NCBI GenBank assembly: GCA_022072615.1
Contig: JAJVHS010000025.1
Coordinates: 1-47,927 of the forward strand
DNA length: 47,927 nucleotides
Source of the DNA: Phycisphaerales bacterium
GTDB taxonomy: Bacteria; Planctomycetota; Phycisphaerae; Phycisphaerales; UBA1924
Direction: 5' to 3'
Numbering within the stretch: the stretch's first letter is position 1; every line of letters starts with the position of its first letter. The notes beneath the pieces are model-generated. The model ran no database searches, was not told where the DNA came from, and saw only the letters and a program-made list of their open reading frames with translations. Made by a program: the position numbers and the translations under genes. Shown piece after piece: positions 27,062-35,635 of this stretch.

Positions 27062-29356
27062 TCATGGATGCGGGGCGGCGGCGATCACCGCGTGCGCGAC
27101 GCAGGCCTGGCCGAGGGCGATGCCGCCGTCGTTGGCCGGGACATTGTAATGGATGAGGGTGGTGAAGCCGTGGGCTCGCAGCATGGGAACGGCGAGTTCC
27201 ATGAGGAGCGTGTTCTGCCAGACGCCCCCGCTGAGGGCGACGGTGCCGATGCCGTGCTCATCCCGGAGCCGGCGGCAGCAGGCTGTGACCATGGCGGCGA
27301 CGCCGCGGTGGAAGCGCAGGGCGATGGTGCGGGCGTCGACGCCGCGGCGGAGATCGCGAACCGCGGCACGAAGGGCAGGCGACGGGTCGATGTCCGCGTC
27401 ATCGATCGTAAACTCGTAGGCGGTGTCGTCGGTCGGGGACGAACGAGCCGCGGATTCGAGCAGGCAGGGCGCCTGACCTTCGTGATCGGCTCGGTGGCAG
27501 ATGCCGAGCAGGGATGCGAAGGCATCGAACAGGCGGCCCATGCTGCTGGAGTCCGGCGTATTGATGCCGGCGTTGATCTGACCCTCGAGGATCTCGAGTT
27601 CCTGGAGGGTCGCGGCTCGTACGGCGGCGATGTCACGATCCCACGGGATCCCGGCGGCACGGAGCGCGGCCAGAGCGCCGCGGTATGGTCGGCGAGCGGC
27701 GGCGTCGCCGCCGGGCAGTGGCGAGTAACGCAGCTGCATGGCGCGTTCGAACGACGCGTACGAGCACAGCAGGAACTCTCCGCCCCAGACCTTGCCGTCC
27801 GTGCCGTATCCCGTGCCGTCAAAGATCACACCGATCGCCCGTCTGTCCGGCGGGATCGCGTTGTCGGCCATGCAGGATGCGGCGTGCGCGTGGTGGTGCT
27901 GGACCGCGACGGCAGGGAGGTGGTCGCTCCCGGCCCGTGCGAGGGCCGCGCGGGTCGACGCGTAGTCGGGGTGAAGGTCGTGGGCGATGCGATGCGGGTG
28001 AACGCGGAACAGGCGTTCGAAATGCCGGGCCGCATCCTCGAACGCTCGCTCGGTCTCGACCGTTCCCATCTCCCCGATATGGTGGCTGATGAACGCGTGC
28101 CGCTCCCGCGTGAGGCAGAATGCGTTCTTCATGTCAGCGCCGAAGGCGAGCGTGGGCGGGCCGTCGAGCGGAAGAGCGACGGGAAGCGGCGCGAAGCCGC
28201 GTGAACGGCGAAGAAAGACACGCCGGCCCTCGAACGCCGTGACCACCGAATCGTCCGTGCGCATCCGGATGGGCCGATCATGGAGCAGCATCGCGTCGGC
28301 GAGCGGCGCCAGCCGCCGGCGCGCATCGTCGTCCTCGTAGGCGATCGGTTCGTCGCTGAGGTTGGCGCTGGTCATCACGAGCACATCGGGAAACCCGCCG
28401 GCGGGTTCGAGCAGCAGATGGTGCAGCGGTGTATACGCGAGCATGAACCCCAGCTCGGCCCGGCCGGGTGCGACGCCGGGTGCGATGGCGCCCGGGTCGA
28501 TCGCCGGGAAGAGGACGATGGGTCTTTCCGGCGAACGAAGGATCGCCTCCCGCCGAGGATCCTCGGGGACGAAGCGAAAGACCGTGGCCGCGTCGCGGCA
28601 CATGAGCGCAAAGGGCCGCTGCTCGCGGCGTTTGCGCGACCGGAGCCGGGCGACGGCGTCGGTGTCGGTCGCGTCGCACGCAAGGTGGAAACCGCCCACA
28701 CCCTTGATCGCGACGATCAGGCCTTCGGCGAGTATCGATCGTGCGCGGGCGATCGCGTCCTCTCGGCGGGCAACGACGCGACCGTTGAGTTCGAGGGCGG
28801 CCTGCGGCCCGCACCCGGGGCACGCGATCGGCTGGGCGTGGAACCGGCGGTTGGAGGGATCGTCGTACTGGGCCCGGCATTCGGGGCACATGCGGAAGGG
28901 CCCCATGGTGGTGTTGGCGCGGTCGTAGGGGATGCCAAGGACGATGGAGAAACGCGGCCCGCAGTTGGTGCAGTTGATGAATGGGTATCGGTACCGCCGG
29001 TCGGCCGGGTCGTGCATCTCGCGGAGGCAGTCGTCGCAGACGGCGATGTCCGGCGCCACGGGGAGGGATCCGCCGGGATGGTCGAGCGAATCCAGAATGA
29101 CAAAGGCGCTTGCGCCGCTCGGGTTGGCCGGTACGGTTGTGACGCTCTCGATCGCGGCGAGCGGGGGCGGCTGGTGCGCGACGCTCGCGAGCATGGCCTC
29201 GATCGCGGCGTGATCGCCCTCGGCGTGGATCTCGACTCCCGAGGAGCTGTTGCGGACCCAGCCGACCAGCCCGAGCGAGGCGGCTCGTTGCCAGACCCAG
29301 GGTCGGAAGCCGACGCCCTGGACGACCCCGCTGACGTGGATTCGGCGAGCGATCAT
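27062..29356 (-). CDS. hypF: Carbamoyltransferase HypF
   Basis: The protein has 764 residues and the full HypF domain order. Residues about 1-90 are an acylphosphatase domain (VSGVVQGVGFRPWVW). Next come zinc fingers (CDDCLREM, CTNCGPR, CPECRAQ, CPGCGPQ). A YrdC-like domain follows (VAIKGVGGFHLACDA, MTSANLSDEP). The C-terminal part is a Kae1/carbamoyltransferase-like domain (VQHHHAHAASCM, SGGVWQNTLL). HypF uses carbamoyl phosphate and ATP to carbamoylate the terminal cysteine of HypE. The ATG at 29356 overlaps the hypB stop by 4 bp, which fixes the start. Size and motifs are complete. Confidence 0.97.
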   Translation of the reverse strand: MIARRIHVSGVVQGVGFRPWVWQRAASLGLVGWVRNSSSGVEIHAEGDHAAIEAMLASVAHQPPPLAAIESVTTVPANPSGASAFVILDSLDHPGGSLPVAPDIAVCDDCLREMHDPADRRYRYPFINCTNCGPRFSIVLGIPYDRANTTMGPFRMCPECRAQYDDPSNRRFHAQPIACPGCGPQAALELNGRVVARREDAIARARSILAEGLIVAIKGVGGFHLACDATDTDAVARLRSRKRREQRPFALMCRDAATVFRFVPEDPRREAILRSPERPIVLFPAIDPGAIAPGVAPGRAELGFMLAYTPLHHLLLEPAGGFPDVLVMTSANLSDEPIAYEDDDARRRLAPLADAMLLHDRPIRMRTDDSVVTAFEGRRVFLRRSRGFAPLPVALPLDGPPTLAFGADMKNAFCLTRERHAFISHHIGEMGTVETERAFEDAARHFERLFRVHPHRIAHDLHPDYASTRAALARAGSDHLPAVAVQHHHAHAASCMADNAIPPDRRAIGVIFDGTGYGTDGKVWGGEFLLCSYASFERAMQLRYSPLPGGDAAARRPYRGALAALRAAGIPWDRDIAAVRAATLQELEILEGQINAGINTPDSSSMGRLFDAFASLLGICHRADHEGQAPCLLESAARSSPTDDTAYEFTIDDADIDPSPALRAAVRDLRRGVDARTIALRFHRGVAAMVTACCRRLRDEHGIGTVALSGGVWQNTLLMELAVPMLRAHGFTTLIHYNVPANDGGIALGQACVAHAVIAAAPHP

Positions 29357-30027
29357 CGAGCCGGGGCCGTTCTTCGCTGGGCGACCTGCTCCCTGAGCCA
29401 CGCGGTCCAGGCGTCGCAGCCCTGACCGGTCCGGCAGGAGAGTTCGAAGGTGGTGACGCCGTCGTTGAGCGCGGCCACGCCGCGCTTGAAACGCGGCATG
29501 TCGAAGTCGACGTGGGGCAGCAGATCGACCTTGTTGACGATCAGCACATCGACGCCCTTGTACATGCGCGGGTGCTTGTACGGTTTGTCGTCGCCTTCGG
29601 CAACGGAAGCCACGAGCACGTTCGCGTGCGTTCCCAGCGCGAAGGAGGCCGGGCAGATGAGGTTGCCGACGTTCTCGACGATCAGGAGGTCGATGTCGTT
29701 TAAGGGCAGTTCGTCGAGTGCCCGGCCGACCATTTGAGCTTCAAGGTGGCAGGTTCCGCCGGTATTGATCTGGACCGCGGCGGCTCCGGCGGCGGAAACG
29801 CGCTGGGCATCGAAGTTGGTGGCGATGTCGCCCTCGATCACGCCGACCCGCAGGGTCGGAAGCAGGGCGGGAAGTGTTCGTTCGATGAGCGAGGTCTTGC
29901 CCGCGCCCGGCGACGCCATGATGTTCACGCCGAAGATGCCGAGGCCGTCAAGACGCTCGCGGTTGTGCCCGGCGAGCGCGTCGTTTGCCTTCGTCACAGC
30001 CTCGACGACGGGGATGCGTGTGCTCAT
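29353..30027 (-). CDS. hypB: Hydrogenase nickel incorporation GTPase HypB
   Basis: The protein has 224 residues. The SIMIBI-class GTPase motifs are clear: P-loop MASPGAGKTS (about 37-46), EGDIATNFDAQR, the metal-site segment NTGGTCHLEA, VENVGNLICPASF and the NKVDLL specificity motif. HypB works with HypA to insert nickel into the large-subunit precursor. The histidine-rich N-terminal nickel-storage region of some homologues is absent, so storage is unlikely. The ATG at 30027 overlaps the hypA stop by 4 bp, and the stop overlaps hypF. Confidence 0.97.
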   Translation of the reverse strand: MSTRIPVVEAVTKANDALAGHNRERLDGLGIFGVNIMASPGAGKTSLIERTLPALLPTLRVGVIEGDIATNFDAQRVSAAGAAAVQINTGGTCHLEAQMVGRALDELPLNDIDLLIVENVGNLICPASFALGTHANVLVASVAEGDDKPYKHPRMYKGVDVLIVNKVDLLPHVDFDMPRFKRGVAALNDGVTTFELSCRTGQGCDAWTAWLREQVAQRRTAPAR

Positions 30028-30407
30028 GTTCGGTGCTCCGGCGGTGAGGTCGACGCGGGATCGGCTTCGTCGACTTCGATCGCCTCGATGAAGAACTCGT
30101 CGCCGGCGACGGCACGCGTGCCGGTGCCGCCGCACGTCGGGCACGTGTACGTCAACTCCGCCGGCCTGAACCTTGCGTCGCAGTCCGGGCAGGACAGTTC
30201 AAGCGGGACGCGGCGCATGTGGAGAACGGACCCCTGGGCGGGGGTATCGCGGGTCAGGAACTGCCAGTAGATCTCGATGGCCTCGAACGAAGCACCGGCG
30301 AGGTCGCCCACGACGAGGTGAACGTCCGTCAGGCGTGAAGACCCGCTCCGAATCGCGTGTTCGAGCGCGATATCCAGGATGTGCTGGGTCATCGGGAGTT
30401 CGTGCAC
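30024..30407 (-). CDS. hypA: Hydrogenase nickel metallochaperone HypA
   Basis: The protein has 127 residues. It starts MHELPMTQHIL; His2, the nickel ligand of HypA, and Glu3 are conserved. Zinc is held by two CxxC pairs, C73/C76 (SCPDC) and C89/C92 (TCPTCGG). The start is a GTG at 30407 with GGAG upstream. The tail after residue 105 is acidic and a little longer than usual. It is the first gene of the leftward hypABFCDE operon and is divergent from hoxF by 136 bp, so one intergenic region probably controls both maturation and structural genes. Confidence 0.96.
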   Translation of the reverse strand: MHELPMTQHILDIALEHAIRSGSSRLTDVHLVVGDLAGASFEAIEIYWQFLTRDTPAQGSVLHMRRVPLELSCPDCDARFRPAELTYTCPTCGGTGTRAVAGDEFFIEAIEVDEADPASTSPPEHRT

Positions 30408-30543
30408 GCCACGGTCTCCGTTGCGCCGCGTCGGTCCTGATCAACTGTATGTCCGTCGCACTGGATTTCCGGGTACAAGAAGGAAGAGTTCAGCCGCGGC
30501 AGCCTAGCATTGCTCAGGTCACGCGCGCACGGGGCATTGCGGT
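30408..30543. promoter_or_regulatory. Divergent control region between hyp and hox operons
   Basis: This 136-bp gap must hold the promoters of both operons. I see no -24/-12 sigma-54 element (GG..GC at the right spacing), no FNR box and no good -35/-10 pair on either strand. Two GCATTGC copies lie 28 bp apart just before hoxF (30507 and 30535). The control signals are therefore unassigned. Confidence 0.5.
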
Positions 30544-32373
30544 ATGGCGAGCGAAGACATCAACCGCGTCGTCGGCGAGATCGGGCTCCGGCACGGGCGT
30601 GAGCGCTGGCGTTTGATGGACATCGTCCGCGACGTCCAGGAGCGGCTGGGTGCGGTTGGTCCCGAAGCGGTCGACGCGATCGCCGGGTGGCTGGGGATCG
30701 CCAGGGTCGAAGTCGAGGGCGTCGTTGGTTTCTACTCGTTCCTTTCCAGCGGGCAGCGCGGACGCGTGGTCATCCGCCTGTGCGACGATGTCATCGACAG
30801 GATGGCCGGCTACGACGCCGTGCGGGCGGCATTCGAGGGTGCGCTGGGCGTGAAAGTCGGGGAGACGACGCCCGACGGAGAGTTCACGCTTGAACGCACC
30901 GCGTGCATCGGCATGTGCGACCAGGCGCCGGCCGCGCTGGTGAACGACGTGGTCGTGACGAACCTCTCGAGCGACAAGGCGCGGGTCATTGTGCGGATGC
31001 TGCGCGACCAGAAGGACCCGTCGAAGCTGGTGCACCGGTTCGGGGACGGCAACAACTCACACCCGCTGGTGCGTTCGATGGTGGAGAACAACCTGCGCAA
31101 GGCCGGGCCCATCGTTTTCAGCGGGCAGACCCGCGGGGAGGCGATCCGCAAGGCGCTGGCGATCTCGCCCGCGGAGGTGATCCGGGCGATCAAGACGTCA
31201 AGGTTGCGAGGACGCGGGGGCGCCGGTTTTCCGACGGGGATGAAGTGGGAGTTTGCCCGGGCGGCCGCCGGGGACCGCAAGTTCGTGATCTGCAACGCCG
31301 ACGAGGGCGAGCCGGGGACGTTCAAGGACCGCGTCCTGCTCACGGAACTGCCCGACCGCGTCTTCGCCGGTCTGACGATCGCGGCGTACGCGGTCGGGGC
31401 GGCGGAGGGGATCGTGTACCTGCGAGCGGAGTACGCGTACCTGCGGCGGTTCCTGGAGCAGGTGCTGGAGAAGCGCCGGGCCGACGGCCTCCTGGGCCGG
31501 TCGGTGTGCGGCAAGCCCGGCTTTGACTTCGACATCCGGATCCAGATGGGCGCGGGCGCGTACATCTGCGGCGAAGAAACGGCGCTCATCAACTCGTGCG
31601 AGGGCCTCCGCGGGGAGCCGCGGAACAGGCCCCCGTTCCCAGCGCAGCGGGGCTACCTCGGCTGCCCGACGGTCGTGAACAACGTCGAGACGCTCGCGTG
31701 CGTCACGCGGATCCTCGAGGCGGGTCCCGCGACGTTCTGCGAGCGCGGAACCCACCAGAGCAGCGGGACGAAACTGCTCTCCATCTCGGGCGACTGCACG
31801 CTCCCGGGCGTGTACGAGGTCGACATGGGGATCACGCTCCGCGAGGTGCTGGAACTGTGCGGCGGCGAAGACGCGGCGGCGGTGCAGGTCGGGGGGCCAA
31901 GCCGGGAGATGGTGGGGCCTGCGGAGTTTCACCGGACGATCGACTACGACGACCTCGCGACCGGCGGCGCCGTGCTCGTGTTCGGTCCGGACCGGAACAT
32001 CGTCGAGATCGTCTCGGCGTTCATGGAGTTCTTCGTCCACGAGAGCTGCGGGTTCTGCACCCCCTGCCGCGTGGGGACCGTGCTGCTGAAGGAGAAGCTG
32101 GACCGCGTGATCGCGGGGCGAGGCGAACCCAAGGACCTCGAGGACATGCTCGAGCTTGCGGAAACGATCAAGCAGACGAGCCGCTGCGGCCTGGGGCAGG
32201 CGTCTCCGAACCCGGTGCTGATGACCCTGCGGAGCTTCCGGCCGGTGTACGACGCGCTGGTCAAGCCCGATCCACACGGATACCGGCGCGGGTTTGATCT
32301 CCAGGCCTCGCTGCGCGAGGCCGAGCGGGTCGCGGGGCGGGGATCCCAGCAACACCAGGAGGGCGTCCCGTGA
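30544..32373 (+). CDS. hoxF: NAD-reducing hydrogenase diaphorase subunit HoxF with fused HoxE-like domain
   Basis: The protein has 609 residues, the length of Cupriavidus-type HoxF, which carries a HoxE/NuoE-like domain at its N-terminus (residues about 1-150). The NuoF-like part binds NAD and FMN through GRGGAGFPTG (about 222-231), CNADEGEPGTF and ICGEETALINSCEG; the [4Fe-4S] cluster is held by ESCGFCTPC and the later SRCGLGQ cysteine. It transfers electrons between NAD(H) and the hydrogenase module in the cytoplasm. In the HoxE-like domain, three of the four [2Fe-2S] cysteine positions are seen (C80, C121, C125) while the second (85) is Asp. The stop overlaps the hoxU start by 4 bp. Confidence 0.96.
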   Translation: MASEDINRVVGEIGLRHGRERWRLMDIVRDVQERLGAVGPEAVDAIAGWLGIARVEVEGVVGFYSFLSSGQRGRVVIRLCDDVIDRMAGYDAVRAAFEGALGVKVGETTPDGEFTLERTACIGMCDQAPAALVNDVVVTNLSSDKARVIVRMLRDQKDPSKLVHRFGDGNNSHPLVRSMVENNLRKAGPIVFSGQTRGEAIRKALAISPAEVIRAIKTSRLRGRGGAGFPTGMKWEFARAAAGDRKFVICNADEGEPGTFKDRVLLTELPDRVFAGLTIAAYAVGAAEGIVYLRAEYAYLRRFLEQVLEKRRADGLLGRSVCGKPGFDFDIRIQMGAGAYICGEETALINSCEGLRGEPRNRPPFPAQRGYLGCPTVVNNVETLACVTRILEAGPATFCERGTHQSSGTKLLSISGDCTLPGVYEVDMGITLREVLELCGGEDAAAVQVGGPSREMVGPAEFHRTIDYDDLATGGAVLVFGPDRNIVEIVSAFMEFFVHESCGFCTPCRVGTVLLKEKLDRVIAGRGEPKDLEDMLELAETIKQTSRCGLGQASPNPVLMTLRSFRPVYDALVKPDPHGYRRGFDLQASLREAERVAGRGSQQHQEGVP

Positions 32374-33104
32374 GCGACCGCTTCACGATCACCGTTGACG
32401 GACGGGAGATCCCCGCCGCGCCCGGCCAGACCATCCTGGCGGCGGCGCAGGCGAGCGGGATCTACATCCCGAGGCTCTGCCACATGGACGGGATCGAGCC
32501 CGTCGGCGCCTGCCGGGTGTGCACGGTCCGGGCGAACGGGCGGGTCGTCGCGGCCTGCACGCAGCCGGCGACGGCGTCGATGGTGGTCCAGAGCCAGACC
32601 GACGAGCTTGTCTCGTGGCGGCGGCAGCTCGTGGAGATGCTGTTCGTTGAGGGCAACCACTTCTGCATGTTCTGCGAGAAGAGCGGGAGCTGCGAGCTGC
32701 AGGGGCTCGCGTACCGCCTGGGAATCGCCGCTCCTCGCTACGAATCGATCTGGCCCAGGCGGGAGGTGGACGCGTCGCACCCGGACATCATCCTCGATCG
32801 GAACCGGTGCATCCTCTGCGGACGCTGCGAGCGGACAAGCCGGGATCTTGATGGCAAGCACGTGTTCGGGTTCGTCGGCCGCGGGATCCACAAGCGTCTG
32901 GCGGTGAACGCGCGCGCCCGGCTCGCGGACACCGGGGCCGATGTGACCGACCTCGCGATCGGGGCGTGCCCGGTGGGCGCGATCCTCCGCAAGAACCGGG
33001 CGTACCGAACGCCGGTGGGGGACCGGCCGTTCGACCGCGAACCGATCGGGGCGCCGGTGGAGACGCGAGCGGAGCTGACGATCAACGGAGGGCCCGCGTC
33101 ATGA
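32370..33104 (+). CDS. hoxU: NAD-reducing hydrogenase diaphorase subunit HoxU
   Basis: The protein has 244 residues and corresponds to the N-terminal part of NuoG. It carries an N-terminal [2Fe-2S] ferredoxin domain (PRLCHMDG, GACRVCTVR, AACTQPA), an H-x3-C-x2-C-x5-C motif (HFCMFCEKSGSC), and a further cluster region with CILCGRCERTSR and IGACPVGAI. These Fe-S clusters form the wire between HoxF and HoxY. The GTG start overlaps the hoxF stop and the stop overlaps the hoxY start, so the operon is translationally coupled. Confidence 0.96.
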   Translation: MSDRFTITVDGREIPAAPGQTILAAAQASGIYIPRLCHMDGIEPVGACRVCTVRANGRVVAACTQPATASMVVQSQTDELVSWRRQLVEMLFVEGNHFCMFCEKSGSCELQGLAYRLGIAAPRYESIWPRREVDASHPDIILDRNRCILCGRCERTSRDLDGKHVFGFVGRGIHKRLAVNARARLADTGADVTDLAIGACPVGAILRKNRAYRTPVGDRPFDREPIGAPVETRAELTINGGPAS

Positions 33105-33646
33105 GCAAGCCCCGGATCGCGACGTGCTCCCTGGCGGGGTGCTTCGGCTGCCACATGTCGGTGCTCGACATCGACGAGCGTCTGCTCGAGCTGGTCGACG
33201 TCGTGGAATTCGACAAGAGCCCGATCACGGACATCAAGAAGTTCGACGGCCGGTGCCGGATCGGGCTGATCGAGGGCGGGTGCGCCAACGAGGAGAACGT
33301 CGCGGTCCTCCGGGCGTTCAGGCGACACTGCGACATCCTCGTGAGCCTGGGGGACTGCGCGACCATGGGCGGCATCCCGGCGCTGCGGAACTTGGTGCCC
33401 ATCGACGAGTGCTTCAGGGAAGCCTACATCGACGGGCCGAGCACGCACAACCCCGCGAAGATCATTCCCCGAGACGTCGAGCTGCCGCTGCTGCTCGACA
33501 AGGTTCGTCCGGCGCACGAGATCGTCAGGATCGATTACCTGCTCCCGGGCTGCCCGCCGTCGGCCGATGCGATCTGGGCCGCCGTGACGGCGCTGCTTTC
33601 CGACAAACCGATCGACCTGCCGTACCAGCTCATCAAGTACGACTAG
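33101..33646 (+). CDS. hoxY: NAD-reducing hydrogenase small subunit HoxY
   Basis: The protein has 181 residues. It is the short, single-cluster type of [NiFe] small subunit, without the medial and distal clusters of membrane uptake enzymes and without a Tat signal. The proximal cluster ligands are seen in CSLAGCFGCHMS, GLIEGGCANEEN, SLGDCATMGG and LLPGCPPSAD. It joins HoxH to the diaphorase HoxU. The ATG at 33101 overlaps the hoxU stop. Confidence 0.96.
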   Translation: MSKPRIATCSLAGCFGCHMSVLDIDERLLELVDVVEFDKSPITDIKKFDGRCRIGLIEGGCANEENVAVLRAFRRHCDILVSLGDCATMGGIPALRNLVPIDECFREAYIDGPSTHNPAKIIPRDVELPLLLDKVRPAHEIVRIDYLLPGCPPSADAIWAAVTALLSDKPIDLPYQLIKYD

Positions 33647-33662
33647 AGCGCGAGTGTTCAGC

Positions 33663-35111
33663 ATGGTGTCTCCGCAGGGCAAGCGACGGATCGAGATATC
33701 CCCGGTCACCCGCGTCGAAGGGCACGGGAAGGTCACGATCCATCTTGACGAGGACAACCGGGTCACCCAGGCCCGGCTGCACATCGTGGAGTTCCGCGGG
33801 TTCGAACGGTTCATCCAGGGCCGGCCGTTCTGGGAGATGCCGGTGGCCGTCCAGCGACTCTGCGGCATCTGCCCGGTGAGCCATCACCTGTGCGCGGCCA
33901 AGGCGGTGGATCACATCGTGGGAGGGGAGAACCTCACGCCGACGGCCGAGAAGATGCGCCGTCTGATGCACTATGGCCAGATGTTCCAGAGCCACAGCCT
34001 GCACTTCTTCCACCTCGCGAGCCCCGACCTGCTGTTCGGGTTCGACGCCGACCCTGCGACGCGCAACGTCGTCGGCATCATCCGCAGCAACAAGCCGCTC
34101 GCGTACCAGGCCATCATGATGCGCAAGTTCGGTCAGGAGGTGATCCGGGCGACCGCGGGGAAGAAGATCCACGGGACGGGGGCGATCCCCGGCGGCATCA
34201 ACAAGAACCTCTCCGTCGCCGAGCGCGACGCCCTGCTGGCGGAACTCGAGACCATGAAGAAATGGTCGCGTGAGGCCGTGGAGCTGGCGCGCCGGTACAC
34301 CCTCGACAATCTCGAGGAAGTCGGGAGATTCGCGTCGTTCGATTCGAGCTACATGTCGATCATCCGTTCGGACGGGGCGATGGACCTGTACAACGGCGGC
34401 CTGCGGGCGATCGACAGGGACGGGAAGACCATCTTCGACCACGTGCCCAACGAGCGGTACCTTGACTACATCGCCGAGGGCGTGCGCGACTGGTCGTACA
34501 TGAAGTTCCCGTTCTTCACGAGCATCGGCGAGGAGGACGGGTGGTACCGCGTCGGTCCGCTGGCGCGGGTCAACGCGTGCGACTTCATCGATACGCCCGG
34601 CGCAGAGGCGGCGAGGAAGGAGTTCAAGTCTCTGACCGGCGGGAAGCCCAACCACATGACGATGGCGTACCACTGGGCCCGGATGATCGAGGTGCTGCAC
34701 TCGATCGAGGCGATCGAAAAGCTGCTGGCCGATCCCGATCTCCAGGGCACGGACCTTGTGGCTTCGGGTCCCCGGCGGCGGGAGGGCGTGGGCATCATCG
34801 AGGCGCCGCGGGGGACGCTCTTTCATCACTACCGCGTCGGGGACGATGACCTGGTCACGATGTGCAACCTGATCGTGTCGACCACGAGCAACAACGAGGC
34901 GATGAACCGGTCGGTGCGGCGGGTGGCCGAGGATTGCCTGTCCGGGGCCGCGGAGATCACCGAGGGCATGCTCAACCGCATCGAGGTGGCGATCCGGGCG
35001 TACGACCCGTGCCTGAGCTGCGCGACGCACGCCCTGGGCCGGATGCCGCTGATCGCCGAGCTCGTTTCCGCGGATGGACGCGTCATCGACAGGAAGGTGA
35101 AAGAGAGTTGA
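33663..35111 (+). CDS. hoxH: NAD-reducing hydrogenase large subunit HoxH (group 3d)
   Basis: The protein has 482 residues. The [NiFe] site ligands are complete: the L1 motif RLCGICPVSHH with C67 and C70, and the L2 motif DPCLSCATH with C450 and C453. The N-terminus (ISPVTRVEGHGKV, VEFRGFERF, HPFWE-like RPFWEMP) and the SGP..EGVGIIEAPRGTLFHHY stretch match the soluble NAD-reducing hydrogenases of Cupriavidus (group 3d). After His456 there are 26 further residues, the precursor tail that the endopeptidase removes once nickel is inserted. It lies 16 bp behind hoxY and just before hoxW. The ATG at 33663 was preferred to a GTG three codons upstream. Confidence 0.97.
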   Translation: MVSPQGKRRIEISPVTRVEGHGKVTIHLDEDNRVTQARLHIVEFRGFERFIQGRPFWEMPVAVQRLCGICPVSHHLCAAKAVDHIVGGENLTPTAEKMRRLMHYGQMFQSHSLHFFHLASPDLLFGFDADPATRNVVGIIRSNKPLAYQAIMMRKFGQEVIRATAGKKIHGTGAIPGGINKNLSVAERDALLAELETMKKWSREAVELARRYTLDNLEEVGRFASFDSSYMSIIRSDGAMDLYNGGLRAIDRDGKTIFDHVPNERYLDYIAEGVRDWSYMKFPFFTSIGEEDGWYRVGPLARVNACDFIDTPGAEAARKEFKSLTGGKPNHMTMAYHWARMIEVLHSIEAIEKLLADPDLQGTDLVASGPRRREGVGIIEAPRGTLFHHYRVGDDDLVTMCNLIVSTTSNNEAMNRSVRRVAEDCLSGAAEITEGMLNRIEVAIRAYDPCLSCATHALGRMPLIAELVSADGRVIDRKVKES

Positions 35112-35125
35112 CACGCCGCACGCCC

Positions 35126-35635
35126 ATGCTGATCCTGGCCTTCGGGAACCCCGCGAGAGAGGACGACGGGCTGGGCCCGGCGCTGGTGCAGGCGTTCGAG
35201 CGCGAGCCCTTGGACGGGGTGGACTCGATGTGGGATTACCAGCCGATGGTCGAGCACGCGGCGGAGTTCCTCCGGTACGACCGGGTGATCGTCGCCGATG
35301 CCTCGCGGATCGACGCCGAGCCCTTTCTGTTTCGATCACTCCGGGGACGTGCGGCCGAGACATTCAGCACGCACGCGATCCAACCCGAGGCGGTCGTGCA
35401 ACTTGCTCGCGACACGCTGGGCTGGAGGGGGGACGCGTACCTGCTGGGCATCCGCGGGTACTCGTTCGAGGCGTTCGTCGAAGGGCTGACTGGGGGTGCC
35501 CGGCGTAACCTGGACCAAGCGGTCGCGCGGCTGCGAGCGTGCATCCCGTCGGGTGATTTCTCATCTCTGATCTCTCACGCTCCGACCGATCGTACCGACC
35601 GAGGCGGTGAACCATGTCGAACCGCAAGCACGTGA
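35126..35635 (+). CDS. hoxW: Hydrogenase maturation endopeptidase HoxW
   Basis: The protein has 169 residues from ATG 35126; a TTG at 35108 that overlaps the hoxH stop would add six residues and is equally possible. It is a HycI/HoxW-family protease: LAFGNPAREDDGLG at the N-terminus, VIVADAS with Asp58, and STHAIQPEA with His83 are the nickel-sensing acidic and histidine positions of the family. It should cut HoxH after His456. The C-terminal about 20 residues overlap the start of the response regulator gene by 22 bp in another frame, so the two are probably co-transcribed. Confidence 0.92.
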   Translation: MLILAFGNPAREDDGLGPALVQAFEREPLDGVDSMWDYQPMVEHAAEFLRYDRVIVADASRIDAEPFLFRSLRGRAAETFSTHAIQPEAVVQLARDTLGWRGDAYLLGIRGYSFEAFVEGLTGGARRNLDQAVARLRACIPSGDFSSLISHAPTDRTDRGGEPCRTAST

